Source: Paenibacillus amylolyticus
GTDB lineage: Bacteria > Bacillota > Bacilli > Paenibacillales > Paenibacillaceae
Direction of reading: 5' to 3'
Length of the DNA: 64,000 nt
NCBI RefSeq assembly: GCF_001570725.1
Contig: NZ_BCNV01000011.1
Coordinates: 248,001-312,000, forward strand
A model generated the notes under the pieces. The model made no database searches, was not told where the DNA came from, and saw only the letters and a list, made by a program, of their open reading frames with translations. The position numbers and the translations under genes were made by a program. Below, piece by piece: positions 50,436-59,613 of this stretch. Position 1 is the stretch's first letter; each line of letters begins with the position of its first letter.

Positions 50436-51428
50436 CTACAGTTTACGTCTAGGAACAAACCCCATACGTTCTTTCACTGCATCCAGCGTTTTAGCAGCAA
50501 CTTCTTCTGCACGGCGCGCTGACGTATCGAGAACATCGGCTAATTCGCCAGACTCACGAATCTCATTATAGCGTTGTTGTAATGGTTCAATAACAGACAC
50601 AACCACTTCGGCCAGTTCCTTTTTGAACGGACCGTACATCTTGCCTTCATAACGCTCAGCTACTTCCTTAAGCGTCATACCCGCACATTCAGCGTAAATG
50701 CTCATCAGGTTGCTGACTTCCGGTTTATTTGCCGGATCGTATACGACTTCACGTCCTGAATCTGTTGTGGCACGGCTGATTTTTTTGCGGATGACATCCG
50801 GCGGATCGAGTAGAGCAATATAGCTACCAGCATTAGGGTTACTTTTGCTCATTTTCGAAGAAGCATCGTCGAGTGACATTACCCGCGCACCCACCTGTGG
50901 GATATACGGATCTGGAATGGTGAAGTACTCCCCATAACGATGGTTAAAGCGTCCTGCCAGATCACGTGTCAGTTCCAAATGCTGCTTCTGATCCTCACCC
51001 ACGGGTACAAGATCAGCATTGTATAGCAAAATATCAGCCGCCATTAATGATGGATACACGAACAATCCAGCACCAACGGAATCTTTACCAGATGATTTAT
51101 CCTTAAACTGAGTCATGCGTTCAAGCTCACCCATGGAGGTCAGCGTCGTCATCAACCAGCCCAATTCCGCGTGCTGCGGTATATGGGACTGCAGAAATAC
51201 ATTAGATTTAGACGGGTCAATACCTGCTGCAATAAACAGCGCAGCTACAGCTTCCGACTGTTCACGCAATGCTGCTGGTTCCTGAGCTACGGTGATTGCA
51301 TGAAGATCGACCACCATGAAATGACATTGATAGTCATGCTGGAGTTTTACAAAGTTTTTAATTGCACCAATATAGTTGCCCAATGTGAGCTGACCGCTTG
51401 GTTGAATACCTGAAAGTACTGTTTTCAT
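50436..51428 (-). CDS. trpS: Tryptophanyl-tRNA synthetase
   Basis: A 330-residue class I aminoacyl-tRNA synthetase. The HIGH-type motif is SGQLTLGNYIGA (residues 11-20) and the KMSKS loop is SKMSKSNP (about 192-198); GEDQKQHLELTRDLAGRFN is typical of TrpRS. It charges tRNA-Trp in the cytosol. ATG at 51428 follows GGAGGCG. It is controlled by the T-box leader directly upstream. Confidence 0.95.
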   Translation of the reverse strand: MKTVLSGIQPSGQLTLGNYIGAIKNFVKLQHDYQCHFMVVDLHAITVAQEPAALREQSEAVAALFIAAGIDPSKSNVFLQSHIPQHAELGWLMTTLTSMGELERMTQFKDKSSGKDSVGAGLFVYPSLMAADILLYNADLVPVGEDQKQHLELTRDLAGRFNHRYGEYFTIPDPYIPQVGARVMSLDDASSKMSKSNPNAGSYIALLDPPDVIRKKISRATTDSGREVVYDPANKPEVSNLMSIYAECAGMTLKEVAERYEGKMYGPFKKELAEVVVSVIEPLQQRYNEIRESGELADVLDTSARRAEEVAAKTLDAVKERMGFVPRRKL

Positions 51429-51479
51429 TGCACATAACGCCTCCTGATTTTAAATAAAATAAACCGCCATTCTCTGCGA

Positions 51480-51810
51480 ACGCAAAAAGGCCCCACATCC
51501 GCAAGGGACGTGAGACCGTGGTGCCACCCTTATTCGCTTTTCTTCCATTGCGCCTGACCCTGAATTCAAGTCAAGCTGAAGAAATGCCTTCATTGTTCCG
51601 TAACGTGGATTATACGGCAGACTCTAGTGGGGCAAGCCCGTCTTTCGGCTTTGCCTGTTCAAATCCACACTCAAGGGTCCATTCGGTAAAGAGCTCACAC
51701 CGGTTCACATCAACCACCGGCTTTCTGAAGAGGATTCTCTTGGCCTACTTGTCCCTGTCATCGATTTCATGTCATTCAATTCTAATAAATGCCTTCAGAG
51801 TTCCATCTTA
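51480..51810 (-). ncRNA. T-box leader with tryptophan specifier
   Basis: On the minus strand the T-box AGGGTGGCACCACG (51530-51517) is followed by the terminator stem (GGTCTCACGTCCC...GTGGGGCC) and TTTTTTG. In the stem I region GAATGGACC supplies the specifier TGG (51681-51679), matching Trp. Uncharged tRNA-Trp should stop termination and raise trpS expression. The upper part of the leader ends near 51810. Confidence 0.9.
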
Positions 51811-52015
51811 ATGCGCACAGGCGCGAATGTCAAAATGAGATGAACTTTTTTACCCGACACACTAAAATCTGTTATGATGGAATTGCTTATCCTATTGTTA
51901 ACTTCACACGAAGTCGAGCAGGAAATAGCTGGCATGTACACAATGACACGCCTGTAGCAGTAGCATCATCACGACTGCTTGCAGACAGATTTCAAGTGGG
52001 AAAAGGAGCATCGAT

Positions 52016-52990
52016 ATGAAACAAGTGACCAAAGGCCAATGGAATGGTTACGACACGTATATCCTACATAGCCGTGAATTGGAAATTACCCTGCTGCCGC
52101 GTCTTGGAAATAATATTATTTCTATTCGCGATTTAGTGCAGGACAGAGATGTCGTCCGCCGTCCGGATGAAGACGATCTTGCCTTTTATCTGCAGAAGCC
52201 GTACCATTTTGGCGTTCCTCTCCTGATTCCACCAGGGCGCATTCATCGTGGAGAATTCGAATATGAAGGTGTTCGTTACCAGTTCGATCAGAACACGGCA
52301 AATGACAACCATATTCACGGTCTCCACCGTACCCAATCCTGGTGTGTCAGTGACATTGAGGAAGATGAAGACGGCTGTGCAATTACAACCGAATTACTGA
52401 CTGAAAATGAAGAGCACTGGATGGCTCAATTCCCGATTCCCCTGAAGCTTGAGATGACGTTCAGTCTGCAAAACGCTGTATTTAGCCAGCGTCTGCGAGT
52501 CACTAATTTGAGCTCCACGCCTGCTCCTTTCGGGATGGGATATCATACATGGTTTTTGCTAGACGGCAAACCTGCCGACTGGACATTGCAAGTGCCTGTT
52601 TCCGGACTATACGGACAGAATGAGGAGCAACTCCCTACAGGTGAAATTGAATCTCTAGGTGAATGGTCTGCTCTGAACGAAGCCATCAACTTGCAGGGAC
52701 GTAACTGGGATACCTTGTTGAAAGCTACCGAAGATGAACCAGCCACGGCTTACTTACGCAGACAAGATGGATATACATTGAAATATTCAGCAGATGAAAC
52801 ATTTTTCAAACATTGGGTTCTCTTCACCAAAGGTGAATCTGATCAGTTCTTGTGCATTGAACCGTACACTTGGCTCCCGGATGCACCTAATTTGGCCTTA
52901 TCGGATGAGCAGACGGGATTAATTCGCCTGGAACCGGAACAGCCTGTTGAGCTATTTACACGTATTGAGGTTATACCTCCGACAGACTAA
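52016..52990 (+). CDS. Aldose 1-epimerase family protein
   Basis: A 324-residue galactose-mutarotase-fold enzyme, mainly beta. Active-site His residues lie in DNHIHGLHRTQSW and GMGYHTWFL, and the catalytic Glu in LCIEPYTWLPDAPN. It interconverts anomers of a hexose or related sugar; the exact substrate cannot be told. ATG at 52016 follows AAGGAG. It diverges from trpS; about 200 bp between the T-box leader and the start hold no gene. Confidence 0.85.
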   Translation: MKQVTKGQWNGYDTYILHSRELEITLLPRLGNNIISIRDLVQDRDVVRRPDEDDLAFYLQKPYHFGVPLLIPPGRIHRGEFEYEGVRYQFDQNTANDNHIHGLHRTQSWCVSDIEEDEDGCAITTELLTENEEHWMAQFPIPLKLEMTFSLQNAVFSQRLRVTNLSSTPAPFGMGYHTWFLLDGKPADWTLQVPVSGLYGQNEEQLPTGEIESLGEWSALNEAINLQGRNWDTLLKATEDEPATAYLRRQDGYTLKYSADETFFKHWVLFTKGESDQFLCIEPYTWLPDAPNLALSDEQTGLIRLEPEQPVELFTRIEVIPPTD

Positions 52991-53058
52991 GTAAGCTTAT
53001 CATCCTCTATGTTGCTTTTGCGCATATCACTCTATATTTTAATATCCTTGTACAACTT

Positions 53059-53084
53059 GCCGACCCGCATTGGGTCGGCTTTTT
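53059..53084 (+). terminator. Terminator of the epimerase gene
   Basis: GCCGACCCGCATTGGGTCGGC followed by TTTTTG. Confidence 0.85.
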
Positions 53085-53195
53085 GATGTGACATGTCTAC
53101 TATTGATCATCCATATTTTCCCTTACGCCATATCATGTATATTTCCGTATTCTCTAACCATACTAACATCACCAACCCATAAGGAGGTGACACAT

Positions 53196-53429
53196 ATGTA
53201 CGGAAGTCAAAACCAAGGTAGCGGTAGCCGCTCCAACAACCTGGTCGTTCCCCAAGCAACTGCAGCATTGCAACAATTGAAAATTGAAGCTGCACAAGAG
53301 CTGGGTGTAACTATTCCACAAGATGGTTACTACGGTAACTATACTTCCCGTGAGACAGGTTCTCTGGGTGGATACATCACAAAACGTCTGGTGCAAATCG
53401 CTGAGCAGCAATTATCGGGTCGTTCGTAA
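53196..53429 (+). CDS. Alpha/beta-type small acid-soluble spore protein
   Basis: A 77-residue SASP, paralogue of the gene at 49781. It differs in the N-terminus (MYGSQNQGSGS) and in the end (QQLSGRS), while the two conserved segments are the same. It protects spore DNA and is degraded by GPR at germination. ATG at 53196 follows AAGGAGGTGA, a very strong site. A terminator follows. Confidence 0.93.
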   Translation: MYGSQNQGSGSRSNNLVVPQATAALQQLKIEAAQELGVTIPQDGYYGNYTSRETGSLGGYITKRLVQIAEQQLSGRS

Positions 53430-53469
53430 GCTCGTAATTTTTGCTTGATTTGAGCAGAATCCAAAGTAC

Positions 53470-53502
53470 AAGCGGCCTTCTTCGGAAGTGCCGCTTTCTC
53501 TT
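53470..53502 (+). terminator. Terminator of the SASP gene
   Basis: AAGCGGC...GCCGCTT followed by TCTCTTG. Confidence 0.65.
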
Positions 53503-53512
53503 GTGCAAGTAC

Positions 53513-53923
53513 TTAGGAGGTCGACTCCATGCCTGAATCCTTGTATGTATTGGTTCTAGGGTAACGAATCATCAGGCTCGCCATATTATAATTAGACTCC
53601 ATTGTTGCATCCACCAAAATCATACCTTGTCTTACTGTGAAGTCGTACGATATTTCGCCATGCGTCCAGTTCCGTTTGAATTTCAACGTCTCCAGTGCCA
53701 TTGCCCGGAAAGAAGTTCTCTGGGTTTCGTTTAGTCCCCCTTCCTCCACATCCATCTGTCCATTTCGTCCGGTTATCGGATTATGTCGAATACCGAATTT
53801 CCCAATTACGTTGTTTCGTATTTGCACAAAAACTACCCCTGAGTCTAACCCCGACAACTCATGATCAAGCTCTTTGAACACCAGATCCAATTGTCTCGCT
53901 AATGAAAGCTCGTCAATTTTCAT
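53513..53923 (-). CDS. Unknown conserved-looking soluble protein
   Basis: A 136-residue soluble alpha/beta protein (GVVFVQIRNNVIGKFGIRHN; WTHGEISYDFTVRQGMILVD). ATG at 53923 follows AAGGAGAG. It carries no motif that I recognise. Its sequence has good coding statistics and a clear start, so the gene is real. Between it and the SASP gene only the terminator at 53470 is present. The 270 bp on its other side hold the pepF terminator and nothing else visible. Confidence 0.65.
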   Translation of the reverse strand: MKIDELSLARQLDLVFKELDHELSGLDSGVVFVQIRNNVIGKFGIRHNPITGRNGQMDVEEGGLNETQRTSFRAMALETLKFKRNWTHGEISYDFTVRQGMILVDATMESNYNMASLMIRYPRTNTYKDSGMESTS

Positions 53924-54133
53924 ATTAACACTCTCCTTATATGCTTATAGTCCTATACATCAAGGACTTACGACTCATTATATGACATCATATGTGCTCA
54001 TTCAACAAACAACGGCAAAGTTGGGTATTTCTAACTATAATTTGCACAATTAATTGCCATTCCACTTCCTTAAACTGAGCTTTTTCACTTAATTACGACA
54101 AAATATTCGAGAATTGAAAATGGGGATTCTGAA

Positions 54134-54178
54134 CAAAAAAAGCTGCAATCCAGTGTCTGTTAAACACTCGATTGCAGC
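54134..54178 (-). terminator. Terminator of pepF
   Basis: GCTGCAATC...GATTGCAGC followed on the minus strand by TTTTTTTG. Confidence 0.85.
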
Positions 54179-54197
54179 CATTTCATATATCTTCAAC

Positions 54198-55997
54198 CTA
54201 TTTTTCGGTTGCTGTCATCTGCAAAAACTGCTCAATATCGGCAATAACCAAATCCGCAGCATTTTGCCAGAAATCCGCTTGTGTCAGGTCCGTACCCAAA
54301 TGTTTCTGGGCCAGTTCTTCGACCGTCATACGTCCTGTATCCCGCAACAAGTCATCATATTTATCTGCAAATGCTGTACCTTCTTGCTGTGCTCTCGCAT
54401 AGATTCCCGCACTGAACATGTACCCAAACGTGTATGGGAAGTTATAGAATGGCACACCTGTCAGGTAGAAATGCAGTTTGGAGGCCCAGAAATGCGGATG
54501 ATCTGTTGCAAGTACACCACAGAATGCTTCCTGCTGTGCCTCCACCATCAATTTGGATAACTCATCCGCATTGACCAGGCCTTTCTTGCGTTGCTCATAG
54601 AAACGATTCTCAAACAGGAACCGGGCATGGATATTCATAAAGAATGCCACACTTCGCTGTATCTTGTCTTCCAACAACGCCAGCTTCTCTTGCTCATCTG
54701 TTGCTGCCTGTACCAGGGCATCTGCTACAATCAGTTCAGCAAACGTGGAAGCTGTCTCGGCCACATTCATCGCATAGCGCTGATTCAATGCAGGCAACTC
54801 TTCCATAATGTGTTGATGATATCCATGACCAAGTTCATGCGCAAGAGTCGACACATTGGATGGCGTCCCGGAGAAGGTCATGAAAATCCGGGTTGCTTTG
54901 CTAAGTGGCAAAGACGTACAGAATCCTCCTGGGCGCTTGCCAGGACGGTCTTCTGCTTCGATCCAGCGTTTCTCAAAAGCCTTCTCTACAAACGAAGAAA
55001 GTTTAGGACTGAACTTGGCAAATTGTTCAACAATAGTCATTGCTGCCTCATCGTAAGTGATCTTGCCACTCGATTGGCCTACAGGTGCATCAACGTCGCT
55101 CCAGCTGAGCTTGTCTACCCCCAGCAGTTCTGCCTTGCGCTCCAGGTATTGAACAAGCGCAGGTTTAGCCCCGTTAATCACATTCCACATCGTATCCAGT
55201 GTCTGACGTGTCATCCGGTTGATGGCCAGAGGTTCTTTGAGGATATCATCCCAGCCACGTTTCTCATACAACTTCAGACGGAATCCTGCGAGGTGGTTCA
55301 GCGTGTCTGCACAGAAATCTTCGACATCGGTCCAAGCCTGCTCCCAGTTTGCAAATACCGTCTCGCGTACATTCCGATCACTATCACTCAGCTTGTTGGC
55401 AGCCTGTCCTGCGGACAGCATTACCATTTCTCCATCTTGCTCAAAAGGAATGTTCACCTTGCTGACAATCGTATTATAGAATTTGCCCCAACCATGGTAC
55501 CCATCCACTCCCAGATCCAAAGCAAGGCCTTCCAGTTCCGGCGAAAGCTTCTCACGAGCTAGCGTGCGACTCTCGTTCAATGCAAATGCCAGCGGCTGAA
55601 TATCTTCCCGAGCAATCCACGCGTCCCACACCGAATCCGATGTCTGACTAAGTGTATTATCGAACTTCGACTTACTACCGTTCAGCATCGCAGCAAGAGA
55701 ACTGATGGCTCCCTGAAGCTGCGTTGCCTTCTTGTCTTTCTGGTTTTGTGATGAGAGGCAGGATACAAACGCAGAACCTTCCGAAATGCGGATATAGCAG
55801 CTCTGCAGCAATTCCAAAATGGCATCAAAAGCAGCCGTCTCTTCTAATGAAGTCGGTGCGGGTGTTTCATTCAACAAATGTTGCAGTTTGCGTACATCCT
55901 CTTCCAGTTCAATCAGATACGCAGCAAATGATTCGGAGGAAGAACCTCCACTAAAAATGGACTCCAGATCCCATACAGGGTTTAATGGCGTTTTCAT
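54198..55997 (-). CDS. pepF: M3 family oligoendopeptidase F
   Basis: A 599-residue zinc oligopeptidase. The HExxH site is TLAHELGHGYHQH, and the third ligand Glu lies in MNVAETASTFAEL, 25 residues later. It cuts short peptides in the cytosol. The family's usual length is about 600 residues. ATG at 55997 follows GAGAGGTG. It is alone, divergent from the yycC pair. Confidence 0.92.
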   Translation of the reverse strand: MKTPLNPVWDLESIFSGGSSSESFAAYLIELEEDVRKLQHLLNETPAPTSLEETAAFDAILELLQSCYIRISEGSAFVSCLSSQNQKDKKATQLQGAISSLAAMLNGSKSKFDNTLSQTSDSVWDAWIAREDIQPLAFALNESRTLAREKLSPELEGLALDLGVDGYHGWGKFYNTIVSKVNIPFEQDGEMVMLSAGQAANKLSDSDRNVRETVFANWEQAWTDVEDFCADTLNHLAGFRLKLYEKRGWDDILKEPLAINRMTRQTLDTMWNVINGAKPALVQYLERKAELLGVDKLSWSDVDAPVGQSSGKITYDEAAMTIVEQFAKFSPKLSSFVEKAFEKRWIEAEDRPGKRPGGFCTSLPLSKATRIFMTFSGTPSNVSTLAHELGHGYHQHIMEELPALNQRYAMNVAETASTFAELIVADALVQAATDEQEKLALLEDKIQRSVAFFMNIHARFLFENRFYEQRKKGLVNADELSKLMVEAQQEAFCGVLATDHPHFWASKLHFYLTGVPFYNFPYTFGYMFSAGIYARAQQEGTAFADKYDDLLRDTGRMTVEELAQKHLGTDLTQADFWQNAADLVIADIEQFLQMTATEK

Positions 55998-56115
55998 TTA
56001 ATAAGGCACCTCTCTCTATAAATTGGATAGTTAGGATCGAATTAAAAACTGGTTTTCTGCGTGCTGTATCTCTATACTAGAGAAATACTTATAGCAACTC
56101 TCAGGAGGTAATCGT

Positions 56116-56286
56116 ATGAAACCTTTACAAGTATCGGCTGATACAGCCGTCAAATTAGCAGAATCCTTGGGCGTGCCTTTGGAGCACCTGATGCACATGC
56201 CCCAACATATCCTGATGCAGAAGATTGCGGAACTCGCCAAACAAGAAGCTTCCAAACTTTCTGCAACAGAAGGCGAAAAAGAATGA
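56116..56286 (+). CDS. yycC: YycC-like small protein
   Basis: A 56-residue protein too short for many gene callers: MKPLQVSADTAVKLAESLGV, then PLEHLMHMPQHILMQKIAEL and a charged tail ending GEKE. The HMPQHILMQK section is that of B. subtilis YycC. ATG at 56116 follows AGGAGGTAA, a perfect site. Its TGA overlaps the ATG of the next gene. Function unknown. Confidence 0.8.
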   Translation: MKPLQVSADTAVKLAESLGVPLEHLMHMPQHILMQKIAELAKQEASKLSATEGEKE

Positions 56287-56516
56287 TTCCGTTTGAAAAC
56301 AGCTGGCCTTACGATATTGTGATGGGGGATATCTATGTACAGCAATGTCCGTACTGTCATGCAAGTAATGTGCTGCTCCCCCTCAAACCAAAAGAGCTTG
56401 TGCTCATTCGCGAAGGCAAAAAGAAACTACTGGTCTTTCCCTGCTGCAATGCTAGCATGACCGTGATCGACAATGACAGTGACTATCTGTTATCCAGCCG
56501 TCCTGTTCGTAACTAG
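56283..56516 (+). CDS. Small zinc-ribbon-like protein
   Basis: A 77-residue protein with Cys-Pro-Tyr-Cys (VQQCPYCHASNV) and a Cys-Cys pair (LVFPCCNASMT), enough for one zinc site. The start ATG overlaps the yycC stop (ATGA), so both proteins are made together. In bacilli this type accompanies yycC. Function is unknown. Confidence 0.75.
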   Translation: MIPFENSWPYDIVMGDIYVQQCPYCHASNVLLPLKPKELVLIREGKKKLLVFPCCNASMTVIDNDSDYLLSSRPVRN

Positions 56517-56541
56517 GGCGTGTCTTAAATCCAAGGTTGAC

Positions 56542-57285
56542 TTAGAGGGGGCTGCGCTTTGCAGCCTCTTTCTCTGCTTCCAGCATCTCTTCTGGGAGTT
56601 CCATCTTGCCTGAAATCATCTGTTCGCGCAGCACCGCCCACTGTTCTCTTGAAGCACGAATCATAGCCGCATCTGTGATTCGCTTGTCATGTATGACCTT
56701 GCCGAACCATTGCACTGCTTCATTGAACCGGCCTACCCTGCGATTCAATTCCCCGAGCAAATACAACAGTTTGGCTTCATTGCCACCTGTTCCTTCACGT
56801 TCGAACACCTTCACATAGGCTTCAAGGCTAAATTCAAGAAAACGATGTTCCTGTGCATGGTCCTCCATATAACGATACAACCAGGCTATATGATGCAGCA
56901 GGCCAGCGACGACACGGTCTTTTTCCTGGATAACCTGGGCGCATAGCAAGGCAAGCTTGTACGTAGCCAGCGCCTGGTCCAGTGTCCGTGCTCCGCTATA
57001 ATCACGTTTGACCCAGCGATTACCGATCTGTTCCTTGAAAGCCTTGCGCTGAGCATCATTTAAATGCTCCGTTGCGTTCTCCGTCGAGGCAAACCCGCAC
57101 TGCGGACAGATGCGAACCACATAAAAATCTGGATTCTCCAGCTTGTAGTACGCACAAAAATCAGAATCCGTCCGGTAGGGTCTTTTCAAGCTTGGTCTTA
57201 CCCGTGAGGTGTCATACTCAGTTTCACAATAGTGACACGTTACCTTCACCTTATACAGCGGCTCTAATTCCACTCGGTTCCCCAT
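56542..57285 (-). CDS. DUF2225 family protein
   Basis: A 247-residue soluble protein: two CxxC pairs (VTCHYCETEYD and RICPQCGFAS) form a zinc ribbon at the N-terminus, followed by TPR-like helices (AKLLYLLGELNRRVGRFNEA). This is the DUF2225 arrangement. Function is unknown, with protein-protein contact probable. ATG at 57285 is close behind GGAGAGG. It converges with the yycC unit and is next to the globin gene. Confidence 0.85.
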   Translation of the reverse strand: MGNRVELEPLYKVKVTCHYCETEYDTSRVRPSLKRPYRTDSDFCAYYKLENPDFYVVRICPQCGFASTENATEHLNDAQRKAFKEQIGNRWVKRDYSGARTLDQALATYKLALLCAQVIQEKDRVVAGLLHHIAWLYRYMEDHAQEHRFLEFSLEAYVKVFEREGTGGNEAKLLYLLGELNRRVGRFNEAVQWFGKVIHDKRITDAAMIRASREQWAVLREQMISGKMELPEEMLEAEKEAAKRSPL

Positions 57286-57318
57286 CCCTCTCCCGTACGC
57301 TTATAATCATATTCGGAA

Positions 57319-57696
57319 CTACGGTGTATTTACAAAATGGTGCGCAGGCCCAGATAAACGCTGCAGGATAAACGAATGCAAGGGCTCTTCCACACCAATC
57401 TGTGTTAACGCTTGGTTCATACATGCAAGCCAGGCCTCAGCCCGTTCAACCGTCACTTCAAAATGCATATGACGGGCACGCATCATCGGATGACCAAACG
57501 CCTCGGAGAACAGCCCTGGTCCTCCAAAAAATTGAGACAAAAACATATACTGCTTGTCGATGACCGGCTGAATATCTTCCGGGAAAAGTGGAGCCAGTTG
57601 CTCATTCTGCTGAACGATCGGATAGAAAGCCTCGACCAGTGCACGAACACCTTTCTCACCACCAAGATTTTCATAAATACTCAAACTGGGATTCAT
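57319..57696 (-). CDS. Truncated hemoglobin, group II (YjbI-like)
   Basis: A 125-residue 2-on-2 globin. The proximal heme His lies in RARHMHFEV; Tyr in QYMFLSQFFGGP and Trp in AEAWLACM line the distal side as in group II. It binds oxygen or NO. ATG at 57696 follows AAAGGGGA. It precedes the DUF2225 gene by 34 bases in the same direction, so both are likely in one transcript. Confidence 0.9.
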   Translation of the reverse strand: MNPSLSIYENLGGEKGVRALVEAFYPIVQQNEQLAPLFPEDIQPVIDKQYMFLSQFFGGPGLFSEAFGHPMMRARHMHFEVTVERAEAWLACMNQALTQIGVEEPLHSFILQRLSGPAHHFVNTP

Positions 57697-57897
57697 TCGT
57701 CTGATTCCCCTTTCTGATGTCGAATTTTGCCATATATTACACGTTTCGTGAACATTGTGAAAACAGTAACAATATCAAGGCCACAAAAGCCTTTATCTCC
57801 ATTCTATCAAAAAAAACCAAAAAGTCCTATATAACATGAAATCAACAGGACATATAACCTGCCGTCTGTATATAGGACCTTATTCAAAACATAGGAC

Positions 57898-57927
57898 AAA
57901 AAAAGCGCCAACCGCATAGGTTGGCGC
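57898..57927 (-). terminator. Terminator of the 31-residue gene
   Basis: GCGCCAACC...GGTTGGCGC followed by TTTTTTT on the minus strand. Confidence 0.8.
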
Positions 57928-57940
57928 ACTAGATATTCCA

Positions 57941-58036
57941 TTAATAACTCCGCCAGTCCTCTTCCTCAGAGCGTACCAGCGAGGCACGTATCACATATAC
58001 AAAAGCACAGACCAGGATTCCGGTGACAAGACTCAT
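57941..58036 (-). CDS. 31-residue membrane peptide gene
   Basis: A short frame: MSLVTGILVCAFVYVIRASL, then charged VRSEEEDWRSY. One hydrophobic segment would span the membrane. ATG at 58036 has eight bases to GGATGGAG; an ATG two codons earlier is too near. A strong terminator follows 14 bases after the stop, which supports a real transcription unit. Function unknown. Confidence 0.55.
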   Translation of the reverse strand: MSLVTGILVCAFVYVIRASLVRSEEEDWRSY

Positions 58037-58258
58037 GATCATCACTCCATCCGAATTGAATTCCACCTTGGAGACAATTAGGTGACGTTCAGGCGTTTTT
58101 CTCATTTTAGCACACATCACTTAAAAACACAGCCACTTTTGCAAGCGCTTTCTACGTATAATTTTGTACTGTTTGTCCGCTTTTTTTCATATATTGATGG
58201 CAAAAGCGCCACCGACTACTACACACCGACCATTCCAAAAAATAAAGGAGAGGAATTC

Positions 58259-59509
58259 ATGGCTGCTCCACAACGACTCACCCATGTCCTGGTCACACTC
58301 GCTCTCCTGCTCCTTTGTGTGTTAATGGTCTTGTTCCCAGCGGAAACCTGGCACGCTGGTGTACGCGGACTGTCTATCTGGTGGGACGTATTGTTTCCCT
58401 CCCTTTTTCCTTTTTTGGTGCTGTCCGAACTGCTGCTCGGCTTCGGCATTGTTCATTTTTTGGGCACCTTGCTGAATCCATTAATGCGTCCATTGTTTCG
58501 TGTTCCGGGAAGCGGTGGTTTCGTATTTGCCGTAAGCTGTGCATCCGGTTATCCTACAGGGGCTAAACTGACCGCCCAGTTATGGGAACAAAAGCTGGTT
58601 ACCCGGGAAGAAGGAGAACGGCTCGTTGCCTTCACCACATCATCCGATCCAATCTTCATGATTGGAGCGGTATCGGTTGGCTTCTTCCACAATGTCGCCA
58701 TTGCGCCAATATTGGTTGCGAGCCATTACGCTGCTGCTTTTCTGGTGGGTGTGCTCATGCGTTTCCACGGGGGTACAGCGAAATGCTCACAGACAGACAT
58801 CTCTTCTCCATCTCCAGCAGAGAAGATACATCGAAACAGACTGGTCCGTGCCATCTATGCGATGCATGAAGCAAGAAAGGCTGACGGACGGGCATTTGGT
58901 GAACTGTTGCGCCAGGCAGTCTCCTCATCCCTTCGCCTTATTATTATCGTAGGAGGGCTGGTTGTATTCTTCTCGGTCATGATGGAGTTACTTGTGCAGA
59001 CCGGTTGGCTTGGCGGATTGTACGGGATTACCGAGCAATTGCTACGTCATACCGGATTGCCTCCATCCTTATCTCCTAGCTTGGTTGGTGGGCTATTTGA
59101 AGTAACGCTGGGGAACAAAGAGGCTGGGAGTGCCGGGGCATCCATCCCTCTCGTCTATAAGGTAGCGGCGGCGGCCTTAGTTCTCTCCTGGGGCGGATTA
59201 TCCGTCCATGCGCAGATTATGAGTGTCCTTAGCAACACCCCCATGAGATATGGTCCCTTTCTATTTGCCAGAGCCATTCATGCGTTAATCGCACCTGTAT
59301 TAGTCCTGCTGTTGTGGACACCCATGATGGGGCGTTCTTCTTCCCCCGTTCTCATGGAGCCTGGTTTCATCCCATCCTTATCGACGTATACACCGGACTG
59401 GGGACTGATCTTCCTCTCGGGAATGATTGTTTTTGCAAGCCTCATCGTGTTGTTGCTCATCTTAGCGATATTAAGTTCTCTACTCCTGCCAAGACATGCG
59501 AAAAAATAA
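58259..59509 (+). CDS. ylbJ: Sporulation integral membrane protein YlbJ
   Basis: A 416-residue membrane protein with about eight helices, the length of B. subtilis YlbJ (408). The sequence SIWWDVLFPSLFPFLVLSEL near the start, SGYPTGAKLTAQLWE and the C-terminal part are those of YlbJ. It is needed for spore cortex formation and acts in the mother cell under sigma E in B. subtilis. ATG at 58259 follows AAAGGAGAGG; the longer upstream frame has no site. Confidence 0.88.
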   Translation: MAAPQRLTHVLVTLALLLLCVLMVLFPAETWHAGVRGLSIWWDVLFPSLFPFLVLSELLLGFGIVHFLGTLLNPLMRPLFRVPGSGGFVFAVSCASGYPTGAKLTAQLWEQKLVTREEGERLVAFTTSSDPIFMIGAVSVGFFHNVAIAPILVASHYAAAFLVGVLMRFHGGTAKCSQTDISSPSPAEKIHRNRLVRAIYAMHEARKADGRAFGELLRQAVSSSLRLIIIVGGLVVFFSVMMELLVQTGWLGGLYGITEQLLRHTGLPPSLSPSLVGGLFEVTLGNKEAGSAGASIPLVYKVAAAALVLSWGGLSVHAQIMSVLSNTPMRYGPFLFARAIHALIAPVLVLLLWTPMMGRSSSPVLMEPGFIPSLSTYTPDWGLIFLSGMIVFASLIVLLLILAILSSLLLPRHAKK

Positions 59510-59613
59510 GGCCACTATTCATCTATATTTCACTGAATATGCTTCCAAACGTTGTGTTCTTCCGCGGAATTGATTATCATCGGTAGTATAATGACCACAA
59601 AGGAGCTTTCATC

